This document shows, in pieces, positions 55,171 through 64,000 of a DNA stretch of 64,000 nt (the first letter of the stretch is position 1; each line of letters begins with the position of its first letter). Source of the DNA: Thermogutta sp039793925 (GTDB taxonomy: Bacteria; Planctomycetota; Planctomycetia; Pirellulales; Thermoguttaceae). Where the stretch lies: assembly GCF_039793925.1 (NCBI RefSeq), contig NZ_JBAMME010000269.1:1-64000 (forward strand), in the 5' to 3' direction. Under the pieces are notes generated by a model. That model made no database searches. It saw only the letters and a list, made by a program, of their open reading frames with translations, and was not told where the DNA came from. The translations under genes were made by a program, and so were the position numbers.

Positions 55171-56292
55171 GTGAAGCCCCGACCTCTCACCATTTACTGT
55201 CCCGGTGGGCATCGATTCCTCGCCCCACATGCCCTGGCGGGAAAGGAAGTGAAATGCCCTTTCTGCGGGCTTACGACCATCGTTCCGCAAGCTAACGAGG
55301 CCCCATCGCACGACGCGACTGCGGAGCTCCGAACCCCGTCAGGAGCGTGTTATCCTCCGACAACAGACGAGTTACGACTACCGTCCGAAACTGTCTCGAA
55401 AGACTCGACGGTCACCGAACCGAACACCGTCGCCACCAAAATCCGAAAACGAGTAGCCGGTTCGGCCAAACCCGTCCCGAGCCGCTCTGAAGGATTCCAG
55501 AACGGCTCCCGACCTCTAGCGTCTCATGCTTTGGGCGTGGAAAGCCCCTCAGATTCGGATGCGAACGTCCAACCGATAGCGCCCTGGTCCGAAGTCTCAT
55601 CCCCTCCTGAAGGCGCAGCTCCGCCAGTTATCGGTGAGGGAGCTACTCCACATGCTCCGGCGCCCGAGGACCAAACACCTCAAACTGGAACAGCTTCTCA
55701 TTCTCTTCCCCCAAAGGTGACGCCGGAACTTCTGGCCTGGTGGCAACGGATTGCTCAAACACAGCGGCACGGCCTTTTCTTGGCCGTCGGTTGCGTGCTG
55801 GCGCCTTGCATCCTGGCCATCATCGGCGGGATCATCGCCCTGGCAACGGGATTTCGCCTATGGGGTTGGTCCTTCCTTGCGCAGGCTGTTCTCTCTATTG
55901 GCACGATTTACATCCTCGTCGCGCTGCCGGATTGGACCACCACAAGGAACTGCGGTCTGTTCTTTGGGTTGATGACCTTTCTTTGCGCGTTGGGCACGGG
56001 TCTACTGGCATTTGCGTCTCCACAGCATCTCAGGTCGTGGCATCTGGAAGCTATTCACAACCAGAGTCTTCGATGGATGGCCTCTCTAACCCTTGTCTAT
56101 TTCACCGTCACATTCGTGCTCCTTCGGGTTTCCGATAGCCAGCGTCGCAAAGCTGATGCGTTTGTGCGCGCCATTCGAAAAGGCCACCACCTTAGCAAAA
56201 GAACCGCCCAATCTGCACCACCGACCACCCTGCGCAGAAACCCCGAACCCGCGCCTTCAACTTCTCAATCCAACCCACAACAATTGACGTGA
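55171..56292 (+). CDS. Zinc-ribbon and multi-helix membrane protein
   Basis: 373 residues, not recognised by family. The N-terminus has a small zinc-ribbon-like motif, YCPGGHRFLAPHALAGKEVK, then CPFCG. A long Pro/Ser-rich linker leads to about four helices near residues 205-330 (LFLAVGCVLAPCILAIIGGI, FLAQAVLSIGTIYILVALPD, FFGLMTFLCALGTGLLAFAS, MASLTLVYFTVTFVLLRVSD). The C-terminal tail is basic and Pro-rich. The start is GTG at 55171. This layout is frequent in planctomycete hypothetical proteins. Confidence 0.65.
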   Translation: MKPRPLTIYCPGGHRFLAPHALAGKEVKCPFCGLTTIVPQANEAPSHDATAELRTPSGACYPPTTDELRLPSETVSKDSTVTEPNTVATKIRKRVAGSAKPVPSRSEGFQNGSRPLASHALGVESPSDSDANVQPIAPWSEVSSPPEGAAPPVIGEGATPHAPAPEDQTPQTGTASHSLPPKVTPELLAWWQRIAQTQRHGLFLAVGCVLAPCILAIIGGIIALATGFRLWGWSFLAQAVLSIGTIYILVALPDWTTTRNCGLFFGLMTFLCALGTGLLAFASPQHLRSWHLEAIHNQSLRWMASLTLVYFTVTFVLLRVSDSQRRKADAFVRAIRKGHHLSKRTAQSAPPTTLRRNPEPAPSTSQSNPQQLT

Positions 56293-56363
56293 GGCGCCGT
56301 CGGAACGCGAACCTCGCCTAATAGACACTCCGCTTTCATGCTCTTTCCGAATGTGGCCCCTCC

Positions 56364-59300
56364 TCACTCCAATCGGAGGGATACCAATCCGAAGCCCGCC
56401 ACAGTCACGGGGCCGGTGACCGGAGCGCCAGGCTTTTCGGACAAATCTGTTATCCACGCCTTGGTCAGTTTCTTTTCGTCCAATTTCACCACCGCTTCCT
56501 CCCGTGTCTGCCGCGGGTTAAAAAGCCGGAGGATCATTCCTCGACCGTCCCTAGTCATTTTGCACTCCACGGGAAGCACCGACCCCGACTCAACCCTGAC
56601 CGGCGGCAACAACTCGGGGGGTGTATTGCGGTTCACCACCAGCGCAATCAGAGGCCGCGTCGTCTCAATTCCGAATCGGGTCGCTGCCACAGGATCATAT
56701 CCTCCCCGATGCGGCAAAATGAAGTACGTAAATACGGTAGGTCCTTCCTGATCGGCTTTGTAATTGGTTTCCCAGTAGTTATTCATGACGTACGACAGAA
56801 TTGTCTGCGTGGGCTCGATGTGCGTAAGCCAACCCTCAGGGCTAAAGGGCTGAGGGACATCCGTTCGAATTGTTCCCAGCTCAACCAGCGGTGCATCCCA
56901 GGAGCCCCATAATACCCCAAATTCTTCATTGCTCACGTCGATCCATCGCTGCACGGTGTAGTAGTTCTTGCACGCACCTGGAAGCTGGTCCGCTTCTGGA
57001 CGGACAATCGCCCACGCAAGTTCCATTCTCATCTGTCCATCTGGAACATAAAACGGAAAGGCCACGTGAACTCCCTCCGGGGAGCGGACCTTTTCCTTAT
57101 CCAGAATCATGTCCACCTTGATCTGGTCTTTGACGTCGCTTAACTCGTAGATCCACTTCACACTTCGGCATCCCGGTGCCGGACTTTCCACAGCCCAGCG
57201 TTGCACAAGCGGCCCTTCTTCCAACCTTTTCACCGTACAACCCGCAGCAATCCGCTCGACCTTTTCCGGATTCCGACCCGGCACATAAAGGTACTCGGCG
57301 AGGCCCCACCCTTTGGCCTTATCGACAAGATCGCGGTTCAACTGTTTGTCCACCAAACGTCGGAGCGCGCCGGTTTGAGGCTCAACTTCCAGCCGGTAAC
57401 GTTGCGTTTCCATTGTCGTTCCACCTTCGGTTAGCCCTTGGCCGGAACCGCCCGAGGCATCACCCGGCCCCCCGACGACAAGTCTGAAGCGTCGTGCCCC
57501 AAACGCTGGCACATCCTTCGCCCAGAACGCAAGCCGACCATCGCTCAGCTTCTGCCACGGCACCGCTGCCCCTGCATCGTCCTGGATAGAGCTCACTGAG
57601 CCGACCTGGGCCTCCAGGGTGACCAGATCGCTCCGTACCCAGCCTGTGGGGTTGAGAACCATGACATAGCGATCGGCAGCCTCTGTTCTCTCCTGTGAAA
57701 CCAATCCCTTCAACGACTGGGTGAGCAGGTCGCGGGATTGGCGATCTGCCTCAAGTGCAAAGCTCTGCTTTATCTGCCATTGGCTCTTGGCGAATTCACT
57801 GTCTGGTTCGGTTATGCTGTTGTAGGCCCCCCAGGTGTGTTCATCGTAGAGAACCACGTTTCGCCAGGCCTGGTAAAAAAGTTCGTCGGGATAGTTGTCA
57901 GGCTGAAGCATGGCCCAGAGGGTCTCGGCCGAAGACAGCCGGTCGGCAGCTCGCCGGACAAGTCCCGTCTCTCTCGCCGAGGACGCCGCGCCATCTTCCC
58001 AATATGGTGTAAAGTCTCCCGTACATTCCGGTAAGTTATCGCCGTAACGTCTTTCAAACTCCCTCATCATTTCTGAGCATGTCGCAATGACCAATCGCGG
58101 GTAGGCGTATTTTTCGTTCCAATTCTTCACAAAATCACTGATGCCTACGTCGGGAGCCGCGTTGTCACCTAAGCAATGGCGAAGTTGGACCATCTCGAAA
58201 GGATACTGACTCTCCTGCAAGTCACGCAGATAGGCAAACAGTTCGCTCTTTCCTCGGAAGCCCCGCCAGTATCCCAGGCGGGGAATCCAGCACAACACGC
58301 GTTCCTGGCCGCTGGGCGATCGCCACCAGAACGCCTTGTCCCCCCAAACTCGCAGGGTATGTCCAATGCGGTGTCCGCCATTCGGACCGATGGAAAAGTA
58401 CCGCACACCCGCCTGGGCGAGCGCCGTGACAATACCCCACGTGTATCCCGGCACGTCGCTGATCATGGCGGAATCAATCGGCACACCGATTTGCTCCTTC
58501 AGTCGCTGCGCATAATCGAGAAGGCGAAGCAATTCCTCAGGACGGCAGAGCGCTGTCAGTTCGTTGCCGTAAAGGGCTTGAAGCCCAATGACTCCTTTTC
58601 TCACCGCCTCTAAAAACGCTGCCCTTTTCTCGGGCGACGATGTCCGCAGATAACTGTCCACAGCCCAGAGGACTTCCACATTCCATTTAAACTGCGCTTC
58701 GGGAGGATAATCGGCGGTTTTTGCAGCCGTTTCCAAGGCCTGTTCATAAAAGCGCCAGTGATTCTGTTCGATCTTCGTTTGAATATCCGTATACCCGATA
58801 TCGACATGGGAATGAGGCAATAGATAAACAACCCATTCCCGCACCGGGGCCAGGGGCACTTTCGTTTCGAGAATCACCTTATCGGAGGCACGAGCAACAA
58901 GGTTCACCTCTTTTCGCTCGACTACTCGCGGTACCGGCACGATAATTTCTTGCGTTCCGTTGCTAAGGTTTCCTGACCAGCATGGTCTCCCTTCGCATGA
59001 CACCTCTAGCGAAATCGGGCCTCCCGCTCGGATGATCTCCAGCTCTACGACCTGCCGCAGTTCTCCGTCTGATTTAACCAGCGCGGGCACAGCCTGAACC
59101 GATCTAACCGCGGTCACATCGCTGAGGGGCACCATTTTAACACCCTTCCCAGCCAGAAACGCCACGGCGTCGTAAAGCATCCAGCTTCCTTCCTGCGTGG
59201 TTATTGAAATAACGTTGGTGCCCGCTCGCAGCACACCGGCAGGAACAGTAATTTGCAGTTCGCAGGGTTTCGCTTCCGCCAGGTCTCCCATGATCGTTGC

Positions 59301-59744
59301 ATCGGGCCCGCCGGCGGGAAGGATTGTCTGAAAAATGACCTTACCATTTCCATTGATAACAACCCTGGGAGGTGAACGGTAATGGGTATTTGCCAAACAC
59401 AAGACAAGTTCACAGTCTTCAGATGGCGGAGCCTCCAAGCCAAATAGAATCGTGGCCGTGTGAGGTCGTCCGCCTGCCCATGCGTCGGCCGGTCCTGGTT
59501 GGACATATGGCCAGTCCCGTGCTGGGTCGGATACACCTACCAGAAAAATGGGATCTTTTTGATACTGACTAAAACCGTTCGGGGCCAGTGCAAATCCTTC
59601 GGTCTTGCCATCCTTTTGACCGATTTGCCAGAGAACCGTGTGATCGTCACCGTTCTCAAGAACAAAACCCCTCGCATACCGACTGAGTGCCGGACTTACC
59701 AAAGCACAACCCACAAAAGCCAGCACGATGATATGGGGTCGCAT
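56364..59744 (-). CDS. GH38 alpha-mannosidase-like protein, secreted
   Basis: 1126 residues. Signal peptide (MRPHIIVLAFVGCALVSPAL). The N-terminal part (30-300) is beta-rich and probably binds sugars. The GH38 catalytic domain begins at about 305 with HSHVDIGYTD, zinc ligands His311, His313 and Asp315. The candidate nucleophile is Asp430 in ISDVPGYTWG. The C-terminal half carries the beta-sandwich domains of GH38. It would cleave alpha-mannosides outside the cytoplasm. GGAGG 6 bases before the ATG supports the start. No other glycan gene is directly adjacent. Confidence 0.9.
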   Translation of the reverse strand: MRPHIIVLAFVGCALVSPALSRYARGFVLENGDDHTVLWQIGQKDGKTEGFALAPNGFSQYQKDPIFLVGVSDPARDWPYVQPGPADAWAGGRPHTATILFGLEAPPSEDCELVLCLANTHYRSPPRVVINGNGKVIFQTILPAGGPDATIMGDLAEAKPCELQITVPAGVLRAGTNVISITTQEGSWMLYDAVAFLAGKGVKMVPLSDVTAVRSVQAVPALVKSDGELRQVVELEIIRAGGPISLEVSCEGRPCWSGNLSNGTQEIIVPVPRVVERKEVNLVARASDKVILETKVPLAPVREWVVYLLPHSHVDIGYTDIQTKIEQNHWRFYEQALETAAKTADYPPEAQFKWNVEVLWAVDSYLRTSSPEKRAAFLEAVRKGVIGLQALYGNELTALCRPEELLRLLDYAQRLKEQIGVPIDSAMISDVPGYTWGIVTALAQAGVRYFSIGPNGGHRIGHTLRVWGDKAFWWRSPSGQERVLCWIPRLGYWRGFRGKSELFAYLRDLQESQYPFEMVQLRHCLGDNAAPDVGISDFVKNWNEKYAYPRLVIATCSEMMREFERRYGDNLPECTGDFTPYWEDGAASSARETGLVRRAADRLSSAETLWAMLQPDNYPDELFYQAWRNVVLYDEHTWGAYNSITEPDSEFAKSQWQIKQSFALEADRQSRDLLTQSLKGLVSQERTEAADRYVMVLNPTGWVRSDLVTLEAQVGSVSSIQDDAGAAVPWQKLSDGRLAFWAKDVPAFGARRFRLVVGGPGDASGGSGQGLTEGGTTMETQRYRLEVEPQTGALRRLVDKQLNRDLVDKAKGWGLAEYLYVPGRNPEKVERIAAGCTVKRLEEGPLVQRWAVESPAPGCRSVKWIYELSDVKDQIKVDMILDKEKVRSPEGVHVAFPFYVPDGQMRMELAWAIVRPEADQLPGACKNYYTVQRWIDVSNEEFGVLWGSWDAPLVELGTIRTDVPQPFSPEGWLTHIEPTQTILSYVMNNYWETNYKADQEGPTVFTYFILPHRGGYDPVAATRFGIETTRPLIALVVNRNTPPELLPPVRVESGSVLPVECKMTRDGRGMILRLFNPRQTREEAVVKLDEKKLTKAWITDLSEKPGAPVTGPVTVAGFGLVSLRLE

Positions 59745-60040
59745 CGATCACCTCCCGGAGGATTCCTCGGTAAACTTAAGTCAGCCTTCTCGCCGTGACC
59801 GAGCCGACTTACATAGCATTACACAGCACGACGTACCAAGCCCGCCACCGATTCCACTTTCAGAGGCTGGTCTGTCCACGATAATTGACTGGGGTTCCAA
59901 ATAACCACCGATGGCAACGTTCTAGGCCAGAAAACCCATCGTCACAACTCTCAGGCTATATGGCCCTCGCACAGGTGAGGGCCAGCTATCAGGCGTAAAC
60001 GCGTCTCCGGGAGGGAAGGTACACCAGTCCAACGCTCAAG
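59745..60040. other. Intergenic region with hairpin
   Basis: About 300 bases. TGGCCCTC (59961-59968) and GAGGGCCA (59977-59984) form an 8-bp stem with an 8-base loop. It may end the bioF transcript, but no T-run follows on the minus strand. Confidence 0.4.
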
Positions 60041-61246
60041 TCAAGTATCACCGAGTCCCAACCTCCGTCTTGCCTCTCCGAGCGTCTCCACGAGCCGCTG
60101 CAGGTCGCTGGTTTGATGGTGAAAAGTCACACTTATCCGAAGGCACGCCTCATTGTCAGGTACAGCCGGAGGCCGAATTGCTGGCACAAAGAACCCCCGA
60201 CTCTCGAGAAATCGACTCAATAAAAGTGCTGTTTCCGGCTGGTGGACAATTACTGGGATGATTTGACTGGTCGAGCGTCCGACATCCCATGCCTCACGCC
60301 TGAGGACCTCCCGCAAGAATTCCGCTCTTTCTAGGACGACTTCACGCCGATGCGGTTCCCGTTCAATGATCTCCAGGGCTGCCATCGCCGCGTAGCACGC
60401 AGCCCCGGGAAGAGCGGTGGAAAACATGTAAGGCCGGGCCTTCTGCACCAACCACTCCACCAGGTGTGTGCTTCCCACCACAAACCCACCCACCGAGCCC
60501 ATGGCCTTGCTGAGGGTTCCCACGCGTACGGGTACTCTGTCTTCAACACCATAAAATTCCACAACCCCCCGGCCCCTCTTGCCAAAAACGCCCGTGGCGT
60601 GAGCCTCATCGACCATGAGAATGACGCCGTGGCGCTCGCACACTTCCACAAGCTGAGCAATAGGGGCTAAATCGCCATCCATGCTGAAAAGCGTATCGGT
60701 AACCACTAGGCGTCGCCGATGCCGGTGCGGTTTGGCCAGCAGGTGGTCCAAAGTGTCCACGTCTGCGTGCGGAAACACACGCAAATCCGCGCGGCTCAGC
60801 TTGCAGCCATCAATGATGCTGGCGTGGTTTTTCCGATCGCAGTAGACCGCATCGCCAGGCCCAACGAGGGCCGCGATTGTCCCCACATTGGCTGCAAATC
60901 CCGTGGGGAAGAGAAGCGCCGCCTCACACCCTTCGAACTTCGCTAGCGCCTCCTCCAGAGCCGCATGGGCTGAGGATCTACCACACACAAGCGCGCTGGC
61001 ACCACTCCCCCACCCCTCTTTCTCCAGGCTGTTCCGTACTGCCGTGATGAGCCGCGGATCACTCGCCAACCCCAGGTAATCATTCGAACCAAAGTTCAAA
61101 AGCTCACGTCCGTCGAGCCAAATCGTACGCCCTTGGGAACTCGTCCGACATCGCCGTGTCCGCCGGAGGGATTGGCGATCTAATTCCTCTAGGCTTTCGG
61201 TCAGCCATCCGAGTACGTCCACCTTCCACTGCGGTCGACCTTCCAT
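60041..61246 (-). CDS. bioF: 8-amino-7-oxononanoate synthase (BioF)
   Basis: PLP enzyme of biotin synthesis that condenses pimeloyl-ACP/CoA with L-alanine. 401 residues. Motifs: LNFGSNDYLGLASDPRL (substrate entrance), His141 in RKNHASIIDG, Asp213 and His216 in VDEAHATGVFG, and the PLP lysine Lys247 in VGTLSKAMGSVGG. Related KBL and serine palmitoyltransferases share much of this, but the N-terminal part and length favour BioF. No other bio gene is nearby. Confidence 0.85.
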   Translation of the reverse strand: MEGRPQWKVDVLGWLTESLEELDRQSLRRTRRCRTSSQGRTIWLDGRELLNFGSNDYLGLASDPRLITAVRNSLEKEGWGSGASALVCGRSSAHAALEEALAKFEGCEAALLFPTGFAANVGTIAALVGPGDAVYCDRKNHASIIDGCKLSRADLRVFPHADVDTLDHLLAKPHRHRRRLVVTDTLFSMDGDLAPIAQLVEVCERHGVILMVDEAHATGVFGKRGRGVVEFYGVEDRVPVRVGTLSKAMGSVGGFVVGSTHLVEWLVQKARPYMFSTALPGAACYAAMAALEIIEREPHRREVVLERAEFLREVLRREAWDVGRSTSQIIPVIVHQPETALLLSRFLESRGFFVPAIRPPAVPDNEACLRISVTFHHQTSDLQRLVETLGEARRRLGLGDT

Positions 61247-61310
61247 GTGCTGGCAAAAACGAGAGGAAACAGTGAATTGCGGTGTCAGTGCCGATGTACG
61301 CCGTCAGATA

Positions 61311-61655
61311 TCAACCGGGCGGCCAGCCGAATTGCCTCCCGGCCAGCATATGAAAGTGTAAATGCATCACTTCCTGGCCCGCATCTTTCCCGTTATTGAG
61401 CACCACTCGGTACCCCTGAGCTAACCCCAACTGGGCAGCAATCGTTTGCATAGCCAGGAAGCATCGGCCAATCAGATCGGCATCTTCTTCCTGAAGCCCC
61501 TCGATGTTGGGAATCTCTTTTTTGGGAATGACGATAATATGAACGGGTGCCTGTGGGTTGATGTCCTTAAAAGCGATACAATCCCCATCCTCGTAGACAA
61601 TGTCGGCCGGGATCTCCCTGTCGATGATCTTTTTGAAAACCGTTTTCGGAGACAT
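61311..61655 (-). CDS. HIT-family nucleotide-binding protein
   Basis: 114-residue histidine triad hydrolase, probably acting on dinucleoside or AMP-linked substrates. The triad is His98, His100 and His102 in EVMHLHFHMLAG, and the N-terminal CIAFKDINPQAPVHIIVIPKKE is typical. An upstream in-frame start at 61712 would add 19 residues without family character; GAGGG 8 bases before the ATG at 61655 supports the shorter form. Confidence 0.93.
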   Translation of the reverse strand: MSPKTVFKKIIDREIPADIVYEDGDCIAFKDINPQAPVHIIVIPKKEIPNIEGLQEEDADLIGRCFLAMQTIAAQLGLAQGYRVVLNNGKDAGQEVMHLHFHMLAGRQFGWPPG

Positions 61656-61742
61656 CGTGACACCCTCGTTAACAAAATCTTGCAATCCCGAGTGAATCGA
61701 GTCGTTTCCCACGCGTTGGAAAATCCATATGCTCTTCGTCGG

Positions 61743-62030
61743 TTAACGTGAGCCATCCGCTTTGGAAAGCTGATTGACGAACTGACTGACGCAAATGCCT
61801 TCGTCAATCAGGAGCGTCGGCATGCCATCCCAAACGGGATAGGCAATCTCATTGTCTTCGCGAACCAACAACGTTTCCACAGGCTGCTCGAGCTTTCGTG
61901 ACGCACGATTGACAATTTCCCCGCGCTCGATTGCGGCATTCACCGCATCTACCAAAACTTGCGATGCGACTCGAAGGCTCTGTTTGGTTTCCGGACAGGC
62001 CAAAAGACTGACAAATGTTGCGTCCAGCAT
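61743..62030 (-). CDS. Trm112-like protein
   Basis: 95 residues from the ATG at 62030, MLDATFVSLLACPETKQSL, the characteristic beginning of Trm112/DUF343 proteins. It continues to a C-terminal AYPVWDGMPTLLIDEGI, also typical. The frame stays open to 62135 with ATGs at 62072 and 62135; that extension has no family character, but no ribosome site decides. Only one Cys (CPETK) is present where zinc-binding versions have CPxC. It is next to the HIT gene on the same strand. Confidence 0.8.
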   Translation of the reverse strand: MLDATFVSLLACPETKQSLRVASQVLVDAVNAAIERGEIVNRASRKLEQPVETLLVREDNEIAYPVWDGMPTLLIDEGICVSQFVNQLSKADGSR

Positions 62031-62870
62031 TGATGCTTCCAACGAAGGCTTCCTAAGAAATTGGCTTTCCATCCCACGTGCATTAAACATTGTACTGAAT
62101 TTACCCACTTCCAGGAAATCGATCGCGCCCATCACTCATCCGCACGTTTGTAAAAACCGATGAGATACCGCGGCGCGCCGTGTTGCAGGGACAATTCATA
62201 AATTGCCCCTACCGTTTGACCAGTAACGGAACCGAGCGCTTTCAGCCAAGTCGATGGACTGGACGATCCAAACGTTGGACTGTGGACCTCGCAACCACGT
62301 CCGTCTCAGAAATCCTTCACAGGGGTGCGCTTGTCCTACCCGCCGATGTGAAACGGATGGTCGAACGTTCAGAAGTGGACCTCCCAAACAGGTCCTGCCG
62401 GTTGAATCTCGCTCCCACGCAAACCTGTGTTGGATATCCGTGTCTCCATCGCCAAAGGAAAAGTGGGGCGTATCAGAAGATCTCACGGATTGACGTCCGA
62501 CCGCTTTATGATTTACGATTTTTGTTGGGGATTGGTGCCCGCTCGCCTCCCAGAAGCGGGCAACTCCAGATGCGAGCCCTGGTGCCTCGGTAACCGGGCA
62601 TCCCTTTGCCGGTTGTTGCAAAATCACGGATTGCCTTAGCAAGTGGGAGGACAACCTCACCGAGCGAACGTGTGTCGTAGCTTTAGCTATCCACGGAGTC
62701 AGCCTACCTCCGGCTTTTTGGTCTTTCCGGTCGTGTGTTTGTCAGTTGCCTCCGTTCGTATAAAGGCGGTCGGGAACTTGCCAAAGGTACGATAAGTCAT
62801 TATTGTGGCGCGTATTCGGCAGTGTGCCTGGATTGAGTTTTCGTTTCACATCTGTGTAGGAGGATCTGCC
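62031..62870. other. Intergenic region with repeat copy C
   Basis: About 840 bases between the Trm112-like gene and the oxidoreductase. It includes copy C of the dispersed repeat (62184-62435). AGGAGG at 62858-62863 is the site for the next gene. Confidence 0.45.
62184..62435 (+). repeat. Dispersed repeat, copy C
   Basis: Starts GTTGCAGGGACAATTCAT, the palindrome-like head (AATTCATAAATT framed by GGGAC and GCCCC). The following 220 bases match copy A in order and spacing, ending near GGTTGAATCTCGC and CGCAAACCTGTG (copy A: GGGTTGAATTTCCC, CGCGAACCCCTG). The start also matches copy B. Copies differ by many substitutions, so the family is old or fast-evolving. Confidence 0.65.
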
Positions 62871-64000
62871 ATGGCGTTTCGCTCAAGTCGTCGGGAATTT
62901 TTGCAGACGTCCGCCGTGATCGGTATCGGTTACTGGGTAGCCGGCGGAGTCCGCGCCGAGGAGAGCAAGTCCCCCAATGAAAAAATTCAGTTTGCATGCA
63001 TTGGCGTGGGCGGAAAAGGTCAGAGCGACTCCGCCGATGCGGGAAACGCCGGAGTGGTCGTGGCAATCTGCGACGTTGACGATAGGACGCTCGACGCCGC
63101 CGCCAAACGATTTACAAGCGCGAAAAAGTATAATGACTTCCGCAAGCTCTTCGACGAAATGGCTGACAAGATCGACGCCGTCACTGTCAGCACACCCGAC
63201 CACACTCACGCCGCGGCTTCTCTGCTGGCGATGCGTTTGGGCAAGCACTGCTTCTGCCAAAAGCCTCTCACGCGCACCATCTATGAAGCCCGACTGATGG
63301 GCCAGGTAGCGAGGGAGAAAAAAGTGCAGACCCAGATGGGTAACCAGGGTACAGCCAATCCGGCCCTCCGTCGTGCGGCTGCGCTGCTTAAGAAAAATAT
63401 TCTCGGCACGGTGAAGGAAGTCCATGTGTGGACAAACCGCCCGATCTGGCCGCAAGGCGGCACCCGCGCACCCGAGCAACCGGTTCCTCCGTACCTTCAC
63501 TGGGAAGAATGGATCGGCCCGGCCAAGTTCCGTCCCTATGCCCCCGGCTACCACCCGTTCTCCTGGCGCGGCTGGTGGGACTTTGGCACCGGAGCTCTCG
63601 GCGATATGGCCTGTCACACTCTTAACATGCCCTACGCAGGGCTGGATTTGCGAGATCCGGTTTCCGTCCAGGCTGAAACGTCCGGCCATAACCGGGATAG
63701 TTTCCCCAAATGGTCAATCATCACGTACGAGTTTGCCGCCAACGATTGGCGACCGGGCCTGATCCTCAAGTGGTACGATGGCGGAAAATTACCTCCCAAG
63801 GAGCTATTTAAGGAATTTGATGATCCCTCTGCCCCCACGGCTAGCGGCGCACTGATCATCGGTGACAAGGGGAAGATGTACGCTCCAGGCGACTACTGCG
63901 ACCGCTTTGTGATCGTTCCCAAAGATTTGTCGGTGCCTGAGGTCGAATTCGAACGGTCACCGGGCCACTTTGAGGAGTGGGTCCTGGCAATCAAGACCGG
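62871..64000 (+). CDS. Gfo/Idh/MocA-family oxidoreductase, 3' end beyond the window
   Basis: At least 376 residues, running off the right edge. A Tat-like leader (SSRREFLQTSAVIGIGYW) is followed by the Rossmann motif ACIGVGGKGQ and CDVDDRTLD. The EKP position reads QKP (CFCQKPLTR), keeping the lysine. The later GDMACHTLNMPYAGL matches the planctomycete branch of the family. AGGAGG 7 bases before the ATG at 62871 fixes the start. It resembles the gene at 21325 in both leader and motifs but is clearly a separate paralogue. Confidence 0.9.
   Translation, partial: MAFRSSRREFLQTSAVIGIGYWVAGGVRAEESKSPNEKIQFACIGVGGKGQSDSADAGNAGVVVAICDVDDRTLDAAAKRFTSAKKYNDFRKLFDEMADKIDAVTVSTPDHTHAAASLLAMRLGKHCFCQKPLTRTIYEARLMGQVAREKKVQTQMGNQGTANPALRRAAALLKKNILGTVKEVHVWTNRPIWPQGGTRAPEQPVPPYLHWEEWIGPAKFRPYAPGYHPFSWRGWWDFGTGALGDMACHTLNMPYAGLDLRDPVSVQAETSGHNRDSFPKWSIITYEFAANDWRPGLILKWYDGGKLPPKELFKEFDDPSAPTASGALIIGDKGKMYAPGDYCDRFVIVPKDLSVPEVEFERSPGHFEEWVLAIKT

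Noticed and set aside
62196..62660. Minus-strand open frame across repeat copy C
   Set aside because: Not conserved in copy A; non-coding repeat explains it better.
1..64000. CRISPR array, prophage, toxin-antitoxin or restriction system
   Set aside because: No regularly spaced repeats, no phage or transposase gene and no recognisable defence gene were seen anywhere in the window.

Overview
The window looks like a piece of a planctomycete chromosome, most plausibly Pirellulales and perhaps the Thermoguttaceae branch. The support is the gene content. There is a formylglycine-type sulfatase, two Gfo/Idh/MocA oxidoreductases with Tat-like leaders, a ThuA-like protein, DUF4091, DUF5107-TPR-CBM9 and GH38 glycan proteins, VWA/DUF58/BatA membrane proteins, GYF and FHA-like proteins, and a planctomycete-style HU. 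Lineage is inferred from gene families and not from a marker tree. Two runs of exactly 10 Ns (34947-34956 and 37077-37086) show this is a draft scaffold.

Layout. 0.2-4.1 kb (minus strand): fatty-acid synthesis cluster rpmF-fabD-fabG-acpP-fabF. 4.9-11.1 kb (plus): a secreted protein followed by three tightly coupled VWA/DUF58/BatA-type genes, with no MoxR ATPase beside them. 11.3-20.4 kb: secreted DUF4091 protein, radical SAM/SPASM enzyme, HU, Maf, secreted sulfatase, Na+/H+-type antiporter with a C-terminal nucleotide-binding-like region. 20.5-27.2 kb (plus): GreA, a Tat-exported oxidoreductase overlapping a secreted HExxH metallopeptidase, a large secreted protein, a GntP-type permease. 27.2-33.6 kb: a secreted alpha/beta-hydrolase-like protein, a small membrane protein and an RND/MMPL exporter. 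34.1-41.5 kb (plus): a carbohydrate-related stretch with signs of damage or assembly error: a frameshifted signal peptide, a broken ThuA gene, a gap-containing beta-propeller-like gene and a 1256-residue DUF5107-TPR-CBM9 protein. 41.6-50.4 kb: a degenerate NtrC-like regulator, an RmlC-like epimerase, a membrane protein, a PQQ-propeller protein, a GYF-domain protein, tRNA-Ser(CGA), tRNA-Gln(CTG) and an FHA-like protein. 51.2-64 kb: DksA-type protein, a mannonate dehydratase gene with an in-frame TAG, a GH10-like protein, a zinc-ribbon membrane protein, GH38 alpha-mannosidase, BioF, HIT, Trm112-like, and a second oxidoreductase running off the right edge.

How the genes fit together. Much of the accessory content points to uptake and breakdown of complex, partly sulfated glycans and sugar acids (sulfatase, GH38, DUF4091, DUF5107-CBM9, GntP permease, mannonate dehydratase, exported oxidoreductases). 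It is interleaved with housekeeping genes (fatty-acid synthesis, GreA, HU, Maf, BioF, tRNAs).

No CRISPR array, prophage, transposase or clear defence system was seen. The least explained signal is a diverged dispersed repeat of about 250 bp present three times in non-coding DNA (4425-4676 minus, 13316-13445 plus, 62184-62435 plus), each copy headed by the same imperfect palindrome. Other points worth checking are four enzyme-like or regulatory proteins that seem to have lost key residues, and three genes with stop codons or frameshifts.
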